A DNA stretch of 6,417 nt from Alphaproteobacteria bacterium (GTDB lineage: Bacteria; Pseudomonadota; Alphaproteobacteria; Rhodobacterales; Rhodobacteraceae): positions 1 through 6,417 of the forward strand of contig JAJRUE010000103.1 in assembly GCA_024277955.1 (NCBI GenBank), given 5' to 3'. This document shows positions 1-6,417 of this stretch, in pieces. Both the position numbers and the translations under genes were made by a program. Every line of letters begins with the position of its first letter. Within the stretch, counting starts at the first letter, position 1. A model generated the notes under the pieces. That model made no database searches, was not told where the DNA came from, and saw only the letters and a program-made list of their open reading frames with translations.

Positions 1-357
1 GACATGATCGTGCAGAACATCGCCGAGGACGGGCGCACCGACATGACCTTTTCCTGCCCCGTCGATCAGGTGAAGCGCGCCGAAAAGGCGATGCAGTCGG
101 CCAAGGACGCGGGCGAGATCAACTATCACGACCTGGTGGCCGATACCGACGTGGCCAAGGTTTCGGTCGTTGGCATCGGCATGCGCAGCCACGCCGGCGT
201 CGCCGCCAGGATGTTCGACGTGCTGGCCCATGAAGGGATCAACATCAAGGTGATCACCACCTCGGAAATCAAGATTTCTGTTCTCATCGACCGGAAATAC
301 TTGGAACTTGCGGTGCAGGCGCTGCATGATGCCTTCGAACTGGAGAAGGCAGCCTGA
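1..357 (+). CDS. lysC: Aspartate kinase, C-terminal ACT-domain part (5' truncated by window edge)
   Basis: Aspartate kinase phosphorylates L-aspartate to 4-phospho-aspartate in the cytoplasm, the first step toward lysine/diaminopimelate, threonine and methionine. Only the last 118 codons are present; the frame is open to the left edge, and the first in-window ATG (base 4) is internal. The fragment starts in the tail of the first ACT domain (DMIVQNIAEDG, then DMTFSCP). It continues into the second ACT domain, recognised by VSVVGIGMRSHAGVAARMF, EGINIKVITTSEIKISVLI and the closing YLELAVQALHDAF. These ACT domains are where lysine and/or threonine feedback acts in this family. The kinase catalytic domain lies outside the window. 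The gene ends with TGA and is followed by ptsP after 23 nt on the same strand, with no hairpin between them, so an operon is likely. This gene order is one I recognise from alphaproteobacteria. The identification is secure; the allosteric effector cannot be read here. Confidence 0.96.
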   Translation, partial: DMIVQNIAEDGRTDMTFSCPVDQVKRAEKAMQSAKDAGEINYHDLVADTDVAKVSVVGIGMRSHAGVAARMFDVLAHEGINIKVITTSEIKISVLIDRKYLELAVQALHDAFELEKAA

Positions 358-380
358 CAGCGGCGCCCCGGAAAGGGACC

Positions 381-2627
381 ATGGCCGACCAACAGACCGA
401 AACCGACAGCCGGCAGTTGCTGCGGCGATTGCGCGATGTTCTGAACGAGGAAACCGCCGGCCAGACGCGGCTGGACCGGATCACCCAGCTGATCGCCGAC
501 AGCACCGGGTCCGATGTCTGTTCGGTCTACCTGTTTCGCGACGACGAAACCCTCGAACTTTGCGCCACCGAAGGGCTGAACCCCGAATCGGTGCACAAGA
601 CCCGGCTGCGCATCGGCGAAGGCCTGGTCGGGCGCGTGGCCCGGTTCGGCACCCCGGTGAACACCGCCGATGCGCCGTCCGAACCGGGGTTCCGCTACAT
701 GCCGGAAACCGGCGAAGAGGTGTTTTCGTCCTTTCTGGGCATCCCGATCCAGCGGCTCGGGGAAACCATCGGCGTGCTGGTGGTGCAATCGCGCCAGTCG
801 CGCCAATGTTCGGAAGACGCGGTCTACGCGCTGGAAGTGGTGGCGATGGTGCTGGCCGAAATGGCCGAGCTTGGCGCCTTCATCGGCGAAGGCGCGGCGC
901 TGTCGGCGCTGCACCAGAAATCGGTGATGTTCAAGGCCGGCGTCGGCCAGGAAGGCGTCGCCGAAGGCCATGTCTGGCTGCACGAGCCGCGCGTCGTGGT
1001 CACCAACCCGGTGGCGGACGACCCGAAAACCGAACTGATCCGCCTGCAGGAAGCGGTGAACACGCTGCGCATTTCGGTCGATGACATGCTGGCGGTGGTG
1101 GACCCCGCCGACAAGGAACAGCGCGAGGTGCTGGAAGCCTACCGGATGTTCGCGCGTTCCGCCGGCTGGATGCGCCGGATGGAAGAAGACATCGCCCGCG
1201 GCCTGTCCGCCGAAGCGGCGGTGGAAAAGGAACAGACGCTTGCGCGTTCGCGCATGTCGCAATCGGCCGACCCTTACCTGCGCGAACGGCTGCACGATCT
1301 GGACGACCTGTCGAACCGGCTGCTGCGCATCCTCACCGGCCAGGGCAGGGACACCGGCGCCGAAATGCCCTCGGACCCGATCCTGGTGGCGCGCAACATC
1401 GGCCCCGGCGAGTTGCTGGAATACGGCCGCAAGCTGAAGGGGATCGTGCTGGAAGAGGGCTCGGTCGGCAGCCACGCGGCGATCGTCGCGCGCGCGCTTG
1501 CGATCCCGCTCTTGATCCACGCCGAACGCATCACCACCGAAGCGCTGAACGGCGATCTGATCCTGCTCGATGGCGAACAGGGCATCGTGCACCTGCGCCC
1601 CGAAGAAAACGTCGCCGAGGCCTTTCGCGACAAGATCGCGATGGCCGCCAAGGCCCAGGAACGCTACGCGGTGCTGCGCGACAAGCCGGCGGTCGATCTG
1701 AACGGCACCCGGATCGCGCTTCACATGAACGCCGGGCTGATGGCCGACCTGCCGTCGCTGAAAAGCTCGGGCGCCGAAGGGGTCGGGCTGTTTCGCACCG
1801 AGCTGCAGTTCCTGGTGCGCAACACCATGCCGCGCCGGGGCGAACTGGCGCGGCTTTATGCGCGGGTGATGGATGCCGCCGACGGCAAGCGGGTGGTGTT
1901 TCGCACGCTGGACATCGGCTCGGACAAGGTGCTGCCCTACATGAAACCGCAGGACGAACCCAACCCGGCGATGGGCTGGCGGGCGATCCGGGTGGGGCTG
2001 GAAAAGCGCGGCGTCATGCGGATGCAGCTGCAGGCGCTGGTGCGCGCGGCGGCGGGGCGACCGCTGGCGGTGATGTTCCCGTTCATCGCCCAGTTCGAGG
2101 AATTCAAGGAAGCGCGCGCGCATCTGCTGTCGGTGCTCGACGGCGAACGCAAACTTGGCCACGTGGTGCCGGAAAAGGTGGACATCGGGGCGATGGTGGA
2201 AACCCCGTCGATGGCCTTTGCCCCGCGCCAGTTCTTCGAACTGACCGATTTCATCTCGATCGGCGGCAACGACCTGAAACAGTTTTTCTTCGCCGCCGAC
2301 CGGGAAAACGAACGCGTCCGGCGGCGCTATGACACGCTGAACGTCAGCTTTCTGTCGCTGGTGGCGCGTATCGTCGATCGCTGCAAGGCCGCCGGCACGC
2401 CGCTTTCGTTTTGCGGCGAAGACGCGGGCCGACCGATCGAGGCAATGTGTTTCGCCGCCCTCGGCATGGACACGCTGTCGATGCACCCGGCCTCGATCGG
2501 GCCGGTGAAACACCTGATCCGCCGGGTCAACCTGGCCGAAGTGCGCGCCGTGATCGAAGAAGCCTGCGACAGCGGCGCCCAATCGGTGCGCCCGGCGGTA
2601 ATGGACTACCTGCGCAACCGGGGCTGA
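381..2627 (+). CDS. ptsP: PTS-Ntr enzyme I: phosphoenolpyruvate-protein phosphotransferase PtsP
   Basis: Cytoplasmic first enzyme of the nitrogen phosphotransferase relay. It autophosphorylates from phosphoenolpyruvate and passes the phosphate to NPr (PtsO), which passes it to EIIA-Ntr (PtsN). The 748 residues show a GAF domain at about 25-165 (SDVCSVYLF, EGLVGRVA), which in studied homologues senses glutamine. A helical NPr-binding region follows at about 185-320. The phosphohistidine domain at about 330-410 carries active-site His365 in GSVGSHAAIVAR. The C-terminal PEP-binding TIM barrel covers about 430-740. Visible barrel residues are Arg472 (GLFRTE), Arg508 (FRTLDIGSDK), Glu607 (MVETPS), Asn630/Asp631 (GGND) and catalytic Cys678 (FCGEDAGR). 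GGND replaces the TND of sugar-type enzyme I, with both metal/PEP-contacting residues kept. The GAF domain distinguishes it from PtsI. The ATG at 381 has a purine-rich GGAAAGGGA directly upstream with short spacing. It probably shares a transcript with lysC. It looks intact and functional. Confidence 0.96.
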   Translation: MADQQTETDSRQLLRRLRDVLNEETAGQTRLDRITQLIADSTGSDVCSVYLFRDDETLELCATEGLNPESVHKTRLRIGEGLVGRVARFGTPVNTADAPSEPGFRYMPETGEEVFSSFLGIPIQRLGETIGVLVVQSRQSRQCSEDAVYALEVVAMVLAEMAELGAFIGEGAALSALHQKSVMFKAGVGQEGVAEGHVWLHEPRVVVTNPVADDPKTELIRLQEAVNTLRISVDDMLAVVDPADKEQREVLEAYRMFARSAGWMRRMEEDIARGLSAEAAVEKEQTLARSRMSQSADPYLRERLHDLDDLSNRLLRILTGQGRDTGAEMPSDPILVARNIGPGELLEYGRKLKGIVLEEGSVGSHAAIVARALAIPLLIHAERITTEALNGDLILLDGEQGIVHLRPEENVAEAFRDKIAMAAKAQERYAVLRDKPAVDLNGTRIALHMNAGLMADLPSLKSSGAEGVGLFRTELQFLVRNTMPRRGELARLYARVMDAADGKRVVFRTLDIGSDKVLPYMKPQDEPNPAMGWRAIRVGLEKRGVMRMQLQALVRAAAGRPLAVMFPFIAQFEEFKEARAHLLSVLDGERKLGHVVPEKVDIGAMVETPSMAFAPRQFFELTDFISIGGNDLKQFFFAADRENERVRRRYDTLNVSFLSLVARIVDRCKAAGTPLSFCGEDAGRPIEAMCFAALGMDTLSMHPASIGPVKHLIRRVNLAEVRAVIEEACDSGAQSVRPAVMDYLRNRG

Positions 2628-2634
2628 TCAGCCC
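2621..2634. repeat. 14-bp perfect palindrome containing both convergent stop codons
   Basis: GGGCTGATCAGCCC equals its own reverse complement. Its central TGATCA holds the ptsP stop (TGA, 2625-2627) and, on the other strand, the acetyltransferase stop (TGA, read 2630 to 2628). CCGG also occurs just outside on each side (2618-2621 and 2636-2639). As RNA it could fold as a 5-bp GC-rich stem with a 4-nt loop on either transcript. No T-run follows on either side, because both flanks are coding, so it is not a convincing intrinsic terminator. The palindrome is certain; any function is inference. Confidence 0.85.
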
Positions 2635-3119
2635 GCCGGCATCGGCCGCACCGGGCCGCGCGCCGCGTCGTCCCAGGCGCCGGGACGCAGTTCCAGCCCC
2701 AGCACCCGGTCTGGGTTGGTGGGCGGCGGCATCTCGACCCCCCCAAGGCGCGAAAACCCGAAACGCGCGTAATAGGGCGCATCCCCCACCAGCAACACCC
2801 GGTCCCAGCGCCCGGCGGCGCGCGCCAGGCTGTCGCCGATCAGCGATGCGCCCAGGCCTTCGCCCTGGTGGGTGGGGTGAACCGCGATCGGCCCCAGCAA
2901 CAGCGCCGGCGCCGCGCCGACACAGACCGGCCAATAGCGTATCGCCCCGGCCAGGCTGCCGCCCTCGTCGCGCGCCACCAGACACAGCTCGGCCACCGGG
3001 TCGGCGCCGTCGCGCAGCCGGTAGGACGACAGCGCCTCGCGCCCAGGGGCAAAGCACAGGTCGAACAGGGCTTCCACATCCCACCAGTCTTGCGGGGTTT
3101 CTCGGGCAAGGGTAATCAC
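2628..3119 (-). CDS. GNAT-family N-acetyltransferase, YhbS-like
   Basis: Predicted cytoplasmic acetyl-CoA-dependent acyltransferase of 163 residues, the usual size for a single-domain GNAT. The acetyl-CoA-binding core is LLGPIAV (74-80) followed by HPTHQGEGLG (81-90), which gives the QxxGxG-type pyrophosphate loop and the helix behind it. Motif B is VLLVGDAPYYARFGFSRLG (108-126). The PIAVHPTHQGEGLG...GDAPYYARFGF pattern, with a C-terminal LGLELRPGAW segment, matches the YhbS group (COG3153). The acceptor substrate in that group is not established and cannot be read here. The start is GTG at 3119-3117, preceded on the coding strand by AAAAAGG about 10 nt upstream; no better start is visible. 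Its stop abuts the ptsP stop, so the genes converge with no gap. It is divergent from the flavin reductase gene across 81 nt. Confidence 0.9.
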   Translation of the reverse strand: MITLARETPQDWWDVEALFDLCFAPGREALSSYRLRDGADPVAELCLVARDEGGSLAGAIRYWPVCVGAAPALLLGPIAVHPTHQGEGLGASLIGDSLARAAGRWDRVLLVGDAPYYARFGFSRLGGVEMPPPTNPDRVLGLELRPGAWDDAARGPVRPMPAG

Positions 3120-3134
3120 GCCGGCCAGGCCTTT

Positions 3135-3164
3135 TTGGACGTTTGCACTGGAAAGCCTGCTAAC
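3135..3164 (+). promoter_or_regulatory. Candidate sigma-70-type promoter for the flavin reductase gene (weak)
   Basis: TTGGAC (3135-3140) and GCTAAC (3159-3164), 18 nt apart, lie in the 81-nt divergent gap and could be -35 and -10 elements. Transcription would begin around 3171, about 30 nt before the ATG. Both hexamers are imperfect, and TTGCAC at 3143-3148 offers a competing -35 with poor spacing. No operator-like inverted repeat was seen. This is a visual match only. Confidence 0.25.
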
Positions 3165-3200
3165 ACGCGGCTAGTTGGGGGACAACGAAAGGACGCGCAG

Positions 3201-3812
3201 ATGTTTTACCAACCTGAAGATGGCCACGGCCTGCCCCACAACCCGTTCAACGCCATCGTCACCCCGCGCCCGATCGGCTGGATCTCGACGCGCGGCAAGG
3301 ACGGGCACGAAAACCTGGCGCCGTATTCTTTTTTCAACGCCGTCGCCTATGAGCCGCCGCAGGTGATGTTCGCATCGACCGCCGACAAGCACGACCGCCA
3401 TATCGGCAAGGACACGGTGGCCAATATCGACGAAACCGGGGTGTTCTGCGTCAACATCGTCGAATACGCCATGCGCGACGCGATGAACGCCACCTCGGGC
3501 AGCTACCACGCGCAAACCGACGAATTCGACTTGGCCGGGCTGGAACGGGCAGAGTGCGTCACCATCCCATGCTCGCGGGTGGCGCGCGCGCCGGCGGCGC
3601 TGGAATGCCGGCTGACGCAGATCGTCAACCTGGAAGGCGACGCCAACTACGCGGTTTTCGGAACCGTCACCGGCATCTACCTGCGCGACGATTGCCTGGT
3701 GGACGGACGCTTCGACGTGACCCGCTTCAAGCCGCTCGCGCGCCTCGGCTACCGCGACTACGCGGTGGTGGAAGACCTGTTCAGCCTGAAACGCCCCGAC
3801 GAAACCGGCTGA
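3201..3812 (+). CDS. Flavin reductase family protein (FMN-binding split barrel)
   Basis: Encodes 203 residues of the flavin-reductase-like, FMN-binding split-barrel family (COG1853; DIM6/NTAB type). Such proteins bind FMN and often reduce flavin with NAD(P)H for a partner oxygenase, though many members have no known partner. The hallmark N-terminal stretch is IVTPRPIGWIST (19-30), then NLAPYSFFNAV (38-48), the flavin-contacting loop, and PPQVMFAST further on. A later GVFCVNIVEY strand and the C-terminal FKPLARLGYRDYAVV complete the fold. The ATG at 3201 is well supported: GAAAGGA at 3187-3193 sits 7 nt upstream. In-frame codons further upstream run antisense through the acetyltransferase gene and are not family-like. 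No oxygenase gene lies next to it, so its partner and substrate are unknown. It has no signal peptide or membrane segment. Expression is probably monocistronic, ending in the hairpin region that follows. Confidence 0.9.
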   Translation: MFYQPEDGHGLPHNPFNAIVTPRPIGWISTRGKDGHENLAPYSFFNAVAYEPPQVMFASTADKHDRHIGKDTVANIDETGVFCVNIVEYAMRDAMNATSGSYHAQTDEFDLAGLERAECVTIPCSRVARAPAALECRLTQIVNLEGDANYAVFGTVTGIYLRDDCLVDGRFDVTRFKPLARLGYRDYAVVEDLFSLKRPDETG

Positions 3813-3833
3813 TCGTCCCACCGGCTTCTTCTG

Positions 3834-3881
3834 TCCCCAAATATCCCCCGAGCGGAGCGGACGCCGCCCCGCAGGGGCGGC
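3834..3881 (+). terminator. Gene-end element with GC hairpin after the flavin reductase gene
   Basis: About 20 nt past the stop come CCCCAAATATCCCCCGAGCG (3834-3853) and then a hairpin with arms GCCGCCCC (3863-3870) and GGGGCGGC (3874-3881), a perfect 8-bp stem with a 3-nt GCA loop. It sits between convergent genes, as expected of a bidirectional terminator. No T-run follows on the + strand (CAACAATGAA comes next), so intrinsic termination is not proven. The AAATATCCCC-plus-GC-hairpin arrangement resembles gene-end repeats I recall from Rhodobacterales genomes; that recollection needs a genome-wide check. Confidence 0.5.
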
Positions 3882-3891
3882 CAACAATGAA

Positions 3892-3915
3892 CTTGCGCCC
3901 CGCAAGGGGCGCCCC
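3892..3915. terminator. Second GC hairpin, with alternative pairings, between convergent genes
   Basis: Arms GCGCCCC (3895-3901) and GGGGCGC (3906-3912) form a perfect 7-bp stem closed by a GCAA tetraloop (3902-3905), a stable GNRA type on the + strand RNA. The same bases can instead pair as CTTGC (3892-3896) with GCAAG (3902-3906), and GGGGCGCCCC (3906-3915) is itself palindromic, so the folds compete. It lies 33 nt beyond the end of the SulP gene and could end that transcript. Read on the - strand it is followed by the T-containing TTCATTGTTG but no clean T-run. On the + strand TTTT occurs 15 nt after the stem. Confidence 0.5.
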
Positions 3916-3947
3916 GCTTGCCGACATTTTCCAGCCCCTGCCCGCCG

Positions 3948-5561
3948 TTAGTGGCCGCCCAGCATGCCCGTGCGCACCGAATAATCCACCGCGATCTCGT
4001 AATCCGGATCATCGTCGCTGTCGACGATCAGCTGGCCCGCGCGGCTCAACAGCTGGTGGCAGTCGTGGCTGAGATGGCGCAGCTGGATGGTCTTGCCAAG
4101 CGCCTGGTATTTCGCGGCGATGGTCTCGATGGCGCTCAGCGCCGACTGGTCGGCCACCCGGCTGTCGGCGAAATCGATGATCACCTCGTCGGGATCGTCC
4201 GCCGGGGTGAACAGTTCGGAAAACCCTTCGGCCGAGCCAAAGAACAACGGCCCCTGGATCTGATAGACCTTGGCGCCGCCATCGGTCAGGTAGGTGCGCG
4301 CATGGATACGCCGGGCGTTCTGCCAGGCATAGGCCAGCGCCGACACGATCACCCCGACCACCACCGCGGTGGCGAGGTCTTCAAGCACCGTGACCCCGGT
4401 CACCAGCAGGATCACGAAAGCATCGGTGCGCGGCACCCGGCGCAGGATCCTGAAGGAATTCCACGCAAACGTGCCGATCACCACCATGAACATCACCCCC
4501 ACCAGCGCCGCCAGCGGGATCTGCTCGATCGCCGAGGAACCGAACAGGATGAACCCCAGCAGGAACAACGCCGCCGCAACCCCCGCCAGCCGGGTGCGCC
4601 CCCCCGATTTCACGTTGATCATCGACTGCCCGATCATCGCGCAGCCGCCCATGCCGCCGAAAAACCCTGTGACCGTGTTGGCTACGCCCTGGGCCACGCA
4701 TTCCTGGCTGGCGCCGCCGCGCTTGCCGGTGATCTCGCCCACCAGGTTCAGCGTCAGCAGGCTCTCGATCAGTCCGATCATCGCCAGGATCACCGCATAG
4801 GGAAAGATGATCCGCAGCGTTTCCAGGTTCAGCGGCACCGATGGCAGGTGGAACTGCGGCAAGCCCCCCTTGATCGAGGCCAGATCCCCCACCCGCGGCA
4901 CCTCGAGCCCAAAGCCGATCACCACCGCCGCGACGATGCCGATGCCCGCCAGCGGCGCCGGGATCAGCCGCTGAAACCGCCCGGCGGCCCAGATGATCCC
5001 CATGGTCAGCCCCACCAGCCCAAGCATCAGCGCCAGCGGCCAGCCGGTCAGCCATTCGCCGCCCAACAACCCGTGGCCGCCGGCTTCGGCGGTGCCGGGC
5101 ACCTGGAACTGGGTCAGCTGCGCCATGAAGATCACGATCGCCAGCCCGTTGACGAAACCCAGCATCACCGGGTGCGGCACCAGGCGGATGAACTTGCCCA
5201 GCCGCAGCACGCCCGCGGCCATCTGCAACAGCCCCATTAACACCACGGTCGCGAACAGGTATTCGACCCCGTAGCTGGCGACCAGCGACACCATCACCAC
5301 CGCCAGCGCGCCGGTGGCACCCGAAATCATCCCCGGCCGGCCGCCGATCAGCGCGGTGATCAGCCCGACGATGAAGGCGGCGTAAAGCCCGACCAGCGGG
5401 TGCACCCCGGCGACGAAGGCAAAGGCCACCGCTTCAGGCACCAGCGCCAGCGCCACGGTCAGGCCCGACAGCAGTTCGGTGCGCACCAGCGCCGGCGTGT
5501 AGTGGTCGCGGCTGAACTTGATTTCAGGAACGGAAAGGCGCCCCGCAAAGGACGCCAGCAT
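3948..5561 (-). CDS. SulP-family inorganic anion transporter with C-terminal STAS domain
   Basis: Inner-membrane SulP (SLC26-like) transporter. Characterised members carry sulfate, bicarbonate or C4-dicarboxylates; the substrate here is not readable. The 537 residues fit the family's usual size. Hydrophobic segments fill about 30-412. Family motifs include LTVALALVPEAVAFAF (34-49), GRPGMISGATGALAVVM (74-90), IGLIESLLTLNLVGEITG (262-279) and the loop FFGGMGGCAMIGQSMINVKS (300-319). A cytoplasmic STAS domain spans about 425-530, with GPLFFGSAEGF (437-447) and IIDFADSRVADQSAL (461-475). Start choice is uncertain. The frame stays open 61 codons further, to 5744, but that extension is Arg/Pro-rich and not family-like. 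The ATG at 5561-5559 puts the first helix at the usual distance, yet no good Shine-Dalgarno precedes it. TTG at 5573-5571 is an alternative, four codons earlier. The gene is convergent with the flavin reductase gene and divergent from mtnP. Confidence 0.92.
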   Translation of the reverse strand: MLASFAGRLSVPEIKFSRDHYTPALVRTELLSGLTVALALVPEAVAFAFVAGVHPLVGLYAAFIVGLITALIGGRPGMISGATGALAVVMVSLVASYGVEYLFATVVLMGLLQMAAGVLRLGKFIRLVPHPVMLGFVNGLAIVIFMAQLTQFQVPGTAEAGGHGLLGGEWLTGWPLALMLGLVGLTMGIIWAAGRFQRLIPAPLAGIGIVAAVVIGFGLEVPRVGDLASIKGGLPQFHLPSVPLNLETLRIIFPYAVILAMIGLIESLLTLNLVGEITGKRGGASQECVAQGVANTVTGFFGGMGGCAMIGQSMINVKSGGRTRLAGVAAALFLLGFILFGSSAIEQIPLAALVGVMFMVVIGTFAWNSFRILRRVPRTDAFVILLVTGVTVLEDLATAVVVGVIVSALAYAWQNARRIHARTYLTDGGAKVYQIQGPLFFGSAEGFSELFTPADDPDEVIIDFADSRVADQSALSAIETIAAKYQALGKTIQLRHLSHDCHQLLSRAGQLIVDSDDDPDYEIAVDYSVRTGMLGGH

Positions 5562-5758
5562 GGATTTTTTCAAGGGATTGTCCGGGTTTTTCAGGTTTCG
5601 CGTTCGTGTTGGCCGGCTTGTAGCACCAGGCGGCGCCAAAAGATAGTGCGACATGGCGCAAGGGCGCGGCGCGCGCCAGCCGGCCGGGGTGGCAACGGGG
5701 TTCCCTTTCCCGGCCGCCCTTGGCAGACTGCGGCGAAATCGCATGGGAGGACAGGCAG
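5562..5758. other. Divergent intergenic region between the SulP gene and mtnP
   Basis: This 197-nt stretch must hold the promoters for both genes unless mtnP has an upstream partner not evident here. I could not pick convincing -35/-10 pairs for either direction; TTGGCA at 5720-5725 lies too near the mtnP start to be its -35. Visible structure is a GC-only inverted repeat GGCGCG/CGCGCC (5663-5668 and 5672-5677, 3-nt loop), nested beside TGGCGC (5654-5659) and GCGCCA (5673-5678). In the SulP direction the last 30 bases before the ATG are A-rich. No riboswitch fold was recognised. Confidence 0.6.
5745..5751 (+). promoter_or_regulatory. Shine-Dalgarno that fixes the mtnP TTG start
   Basis: GGGAGGA is a near-ideal ribosome binding site, ending 7 nt before TTG at 5759. 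The ATG at 5743 overlaps this site, is out of frame with mtnP (16 nt offset), and cannot serve. This decides the start in favour of TTG. Confidence 0.85.

Positions 5759-6417
<659 letters not shown>

Noticed and set aside
2262..2275. GGND in place of TND in the PtsP barrel as a possible inactivating change
   Set aside because: Asn630 and Asp631 are kept, and variation at the Thr position is, to my knowledge, common in alphaproteobacterial PtsP. All other catalytic residues are present.
126..2582. A very long open frame (about 818 codons) on the - strand opposite lysC and ptsP
   Set aside because: It is the antisense shadow of GC-rich codon use. Its translation is a low-complexity run of His, Arg, Gln, Asp and Phe with no domain, and both sense genes are intact, well-conserved enzymes.
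2868..3200. In-frame upstream extension of the flavin reductase frame
   Set aside because: The added residues run antisense through the acetyltransferase gene and are not family-like; the ATG at 3201 has a well-placed Shine-Dalgarno.
3171..3905. A 244-codon open frame on the - strand opposite the flavin reductase gene
   Set aside because: It has no recognisable motif; the sense strand has a good ribosome binding site and the family hallmarks.
3918..5240. A 440-codon open frame on the + strand opposite the SulP gene
   Set aside because: The translation is His/Gln/Asp/Arg-rich with no fold or motif, while the - strand gives a clear membrane transporter with a STAS domain.
5562..5758. A SAM-type riboswitch upstream of mtnP or the SulP gene
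   Set aside because: The sulfur context made it worth looking for, but I could match no conserved SAM-II or SAM/SAH core to this region on either strand.

Overview
This GC-rich window comes from an alphaproteobacterium. The likeliest group is the order Rhodobacterales (Roseobacter/Paracoccus/Rhodobacter relatives). The basis is strong G/C third-position bias, the lysC-ptsP gene pair, and the close fit of the PtsP, SulP and MTAP proteins to forms I recognise from that group. This placement rests on protein character only; no database search was run. I see no mobile element, CRISPR array, tRNA, rRNA or phage signature, so it reads as ordinary, densely packed chromosome.

Layout from left to right. 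(1) The 3' end of lysC (aspartate kinase, + strand) runs in from the left edge. It is followed after 23 nt by a complete ptsP, encoding enzyme I of the nitrogen phosphotransferase system, which is probably co-transcribed. (2) A YhbS-like GNAT acetyltransferase on the - strand converges on ptsP. The two stop codons abut inside a 14-bp perfect palindrome, so there is no intergenic DNA between them. (3) An 81-nt divergent gap separates the acetyltransferase from a flavin-reductase-family gene on the + strand. (4) A 135-nt convergent intergenic region carries two GC-rich hairpins and a C-rich tail that resembles a recurrent Rhodobacterales downstream element. (5) A SulP-type anion transporter with a C-terminal STAS domain lies on the - strand. 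(6) A 197-nt divergent region leads to mtnP (5'-methylthioadenosine phosphorylase, + strand). This gene starts at TTG behind a strong Shine-Dalgarno and is cut off by the right edge.

How the genes may work together. lysC opens the aspartate pathway (lysine, threonine, methionine, diaminopimelate). PtsP starts the phosphorelay through NPr to EIIA-Ntr that reports nitrogen/carbon status. MtnP recycles the methylthioadenosine left by polyamine and quorum-signal synthesis back toward methionine and adenine, and the divergent SulP transporter could be a sulfate importer. A sulfur/methionine theme for the right half is therefore possible but unproven, because SulP substrates cannot be read from sequence. 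The acetyltransferase and the flavin reductase have no assignable substrate.

I did not find an undescribed system. The points most worth a second look are the palindromic shared gene end at 2621-2634, the hairpin-rich gene end at 3834-3912, and the unresolved SulP start.
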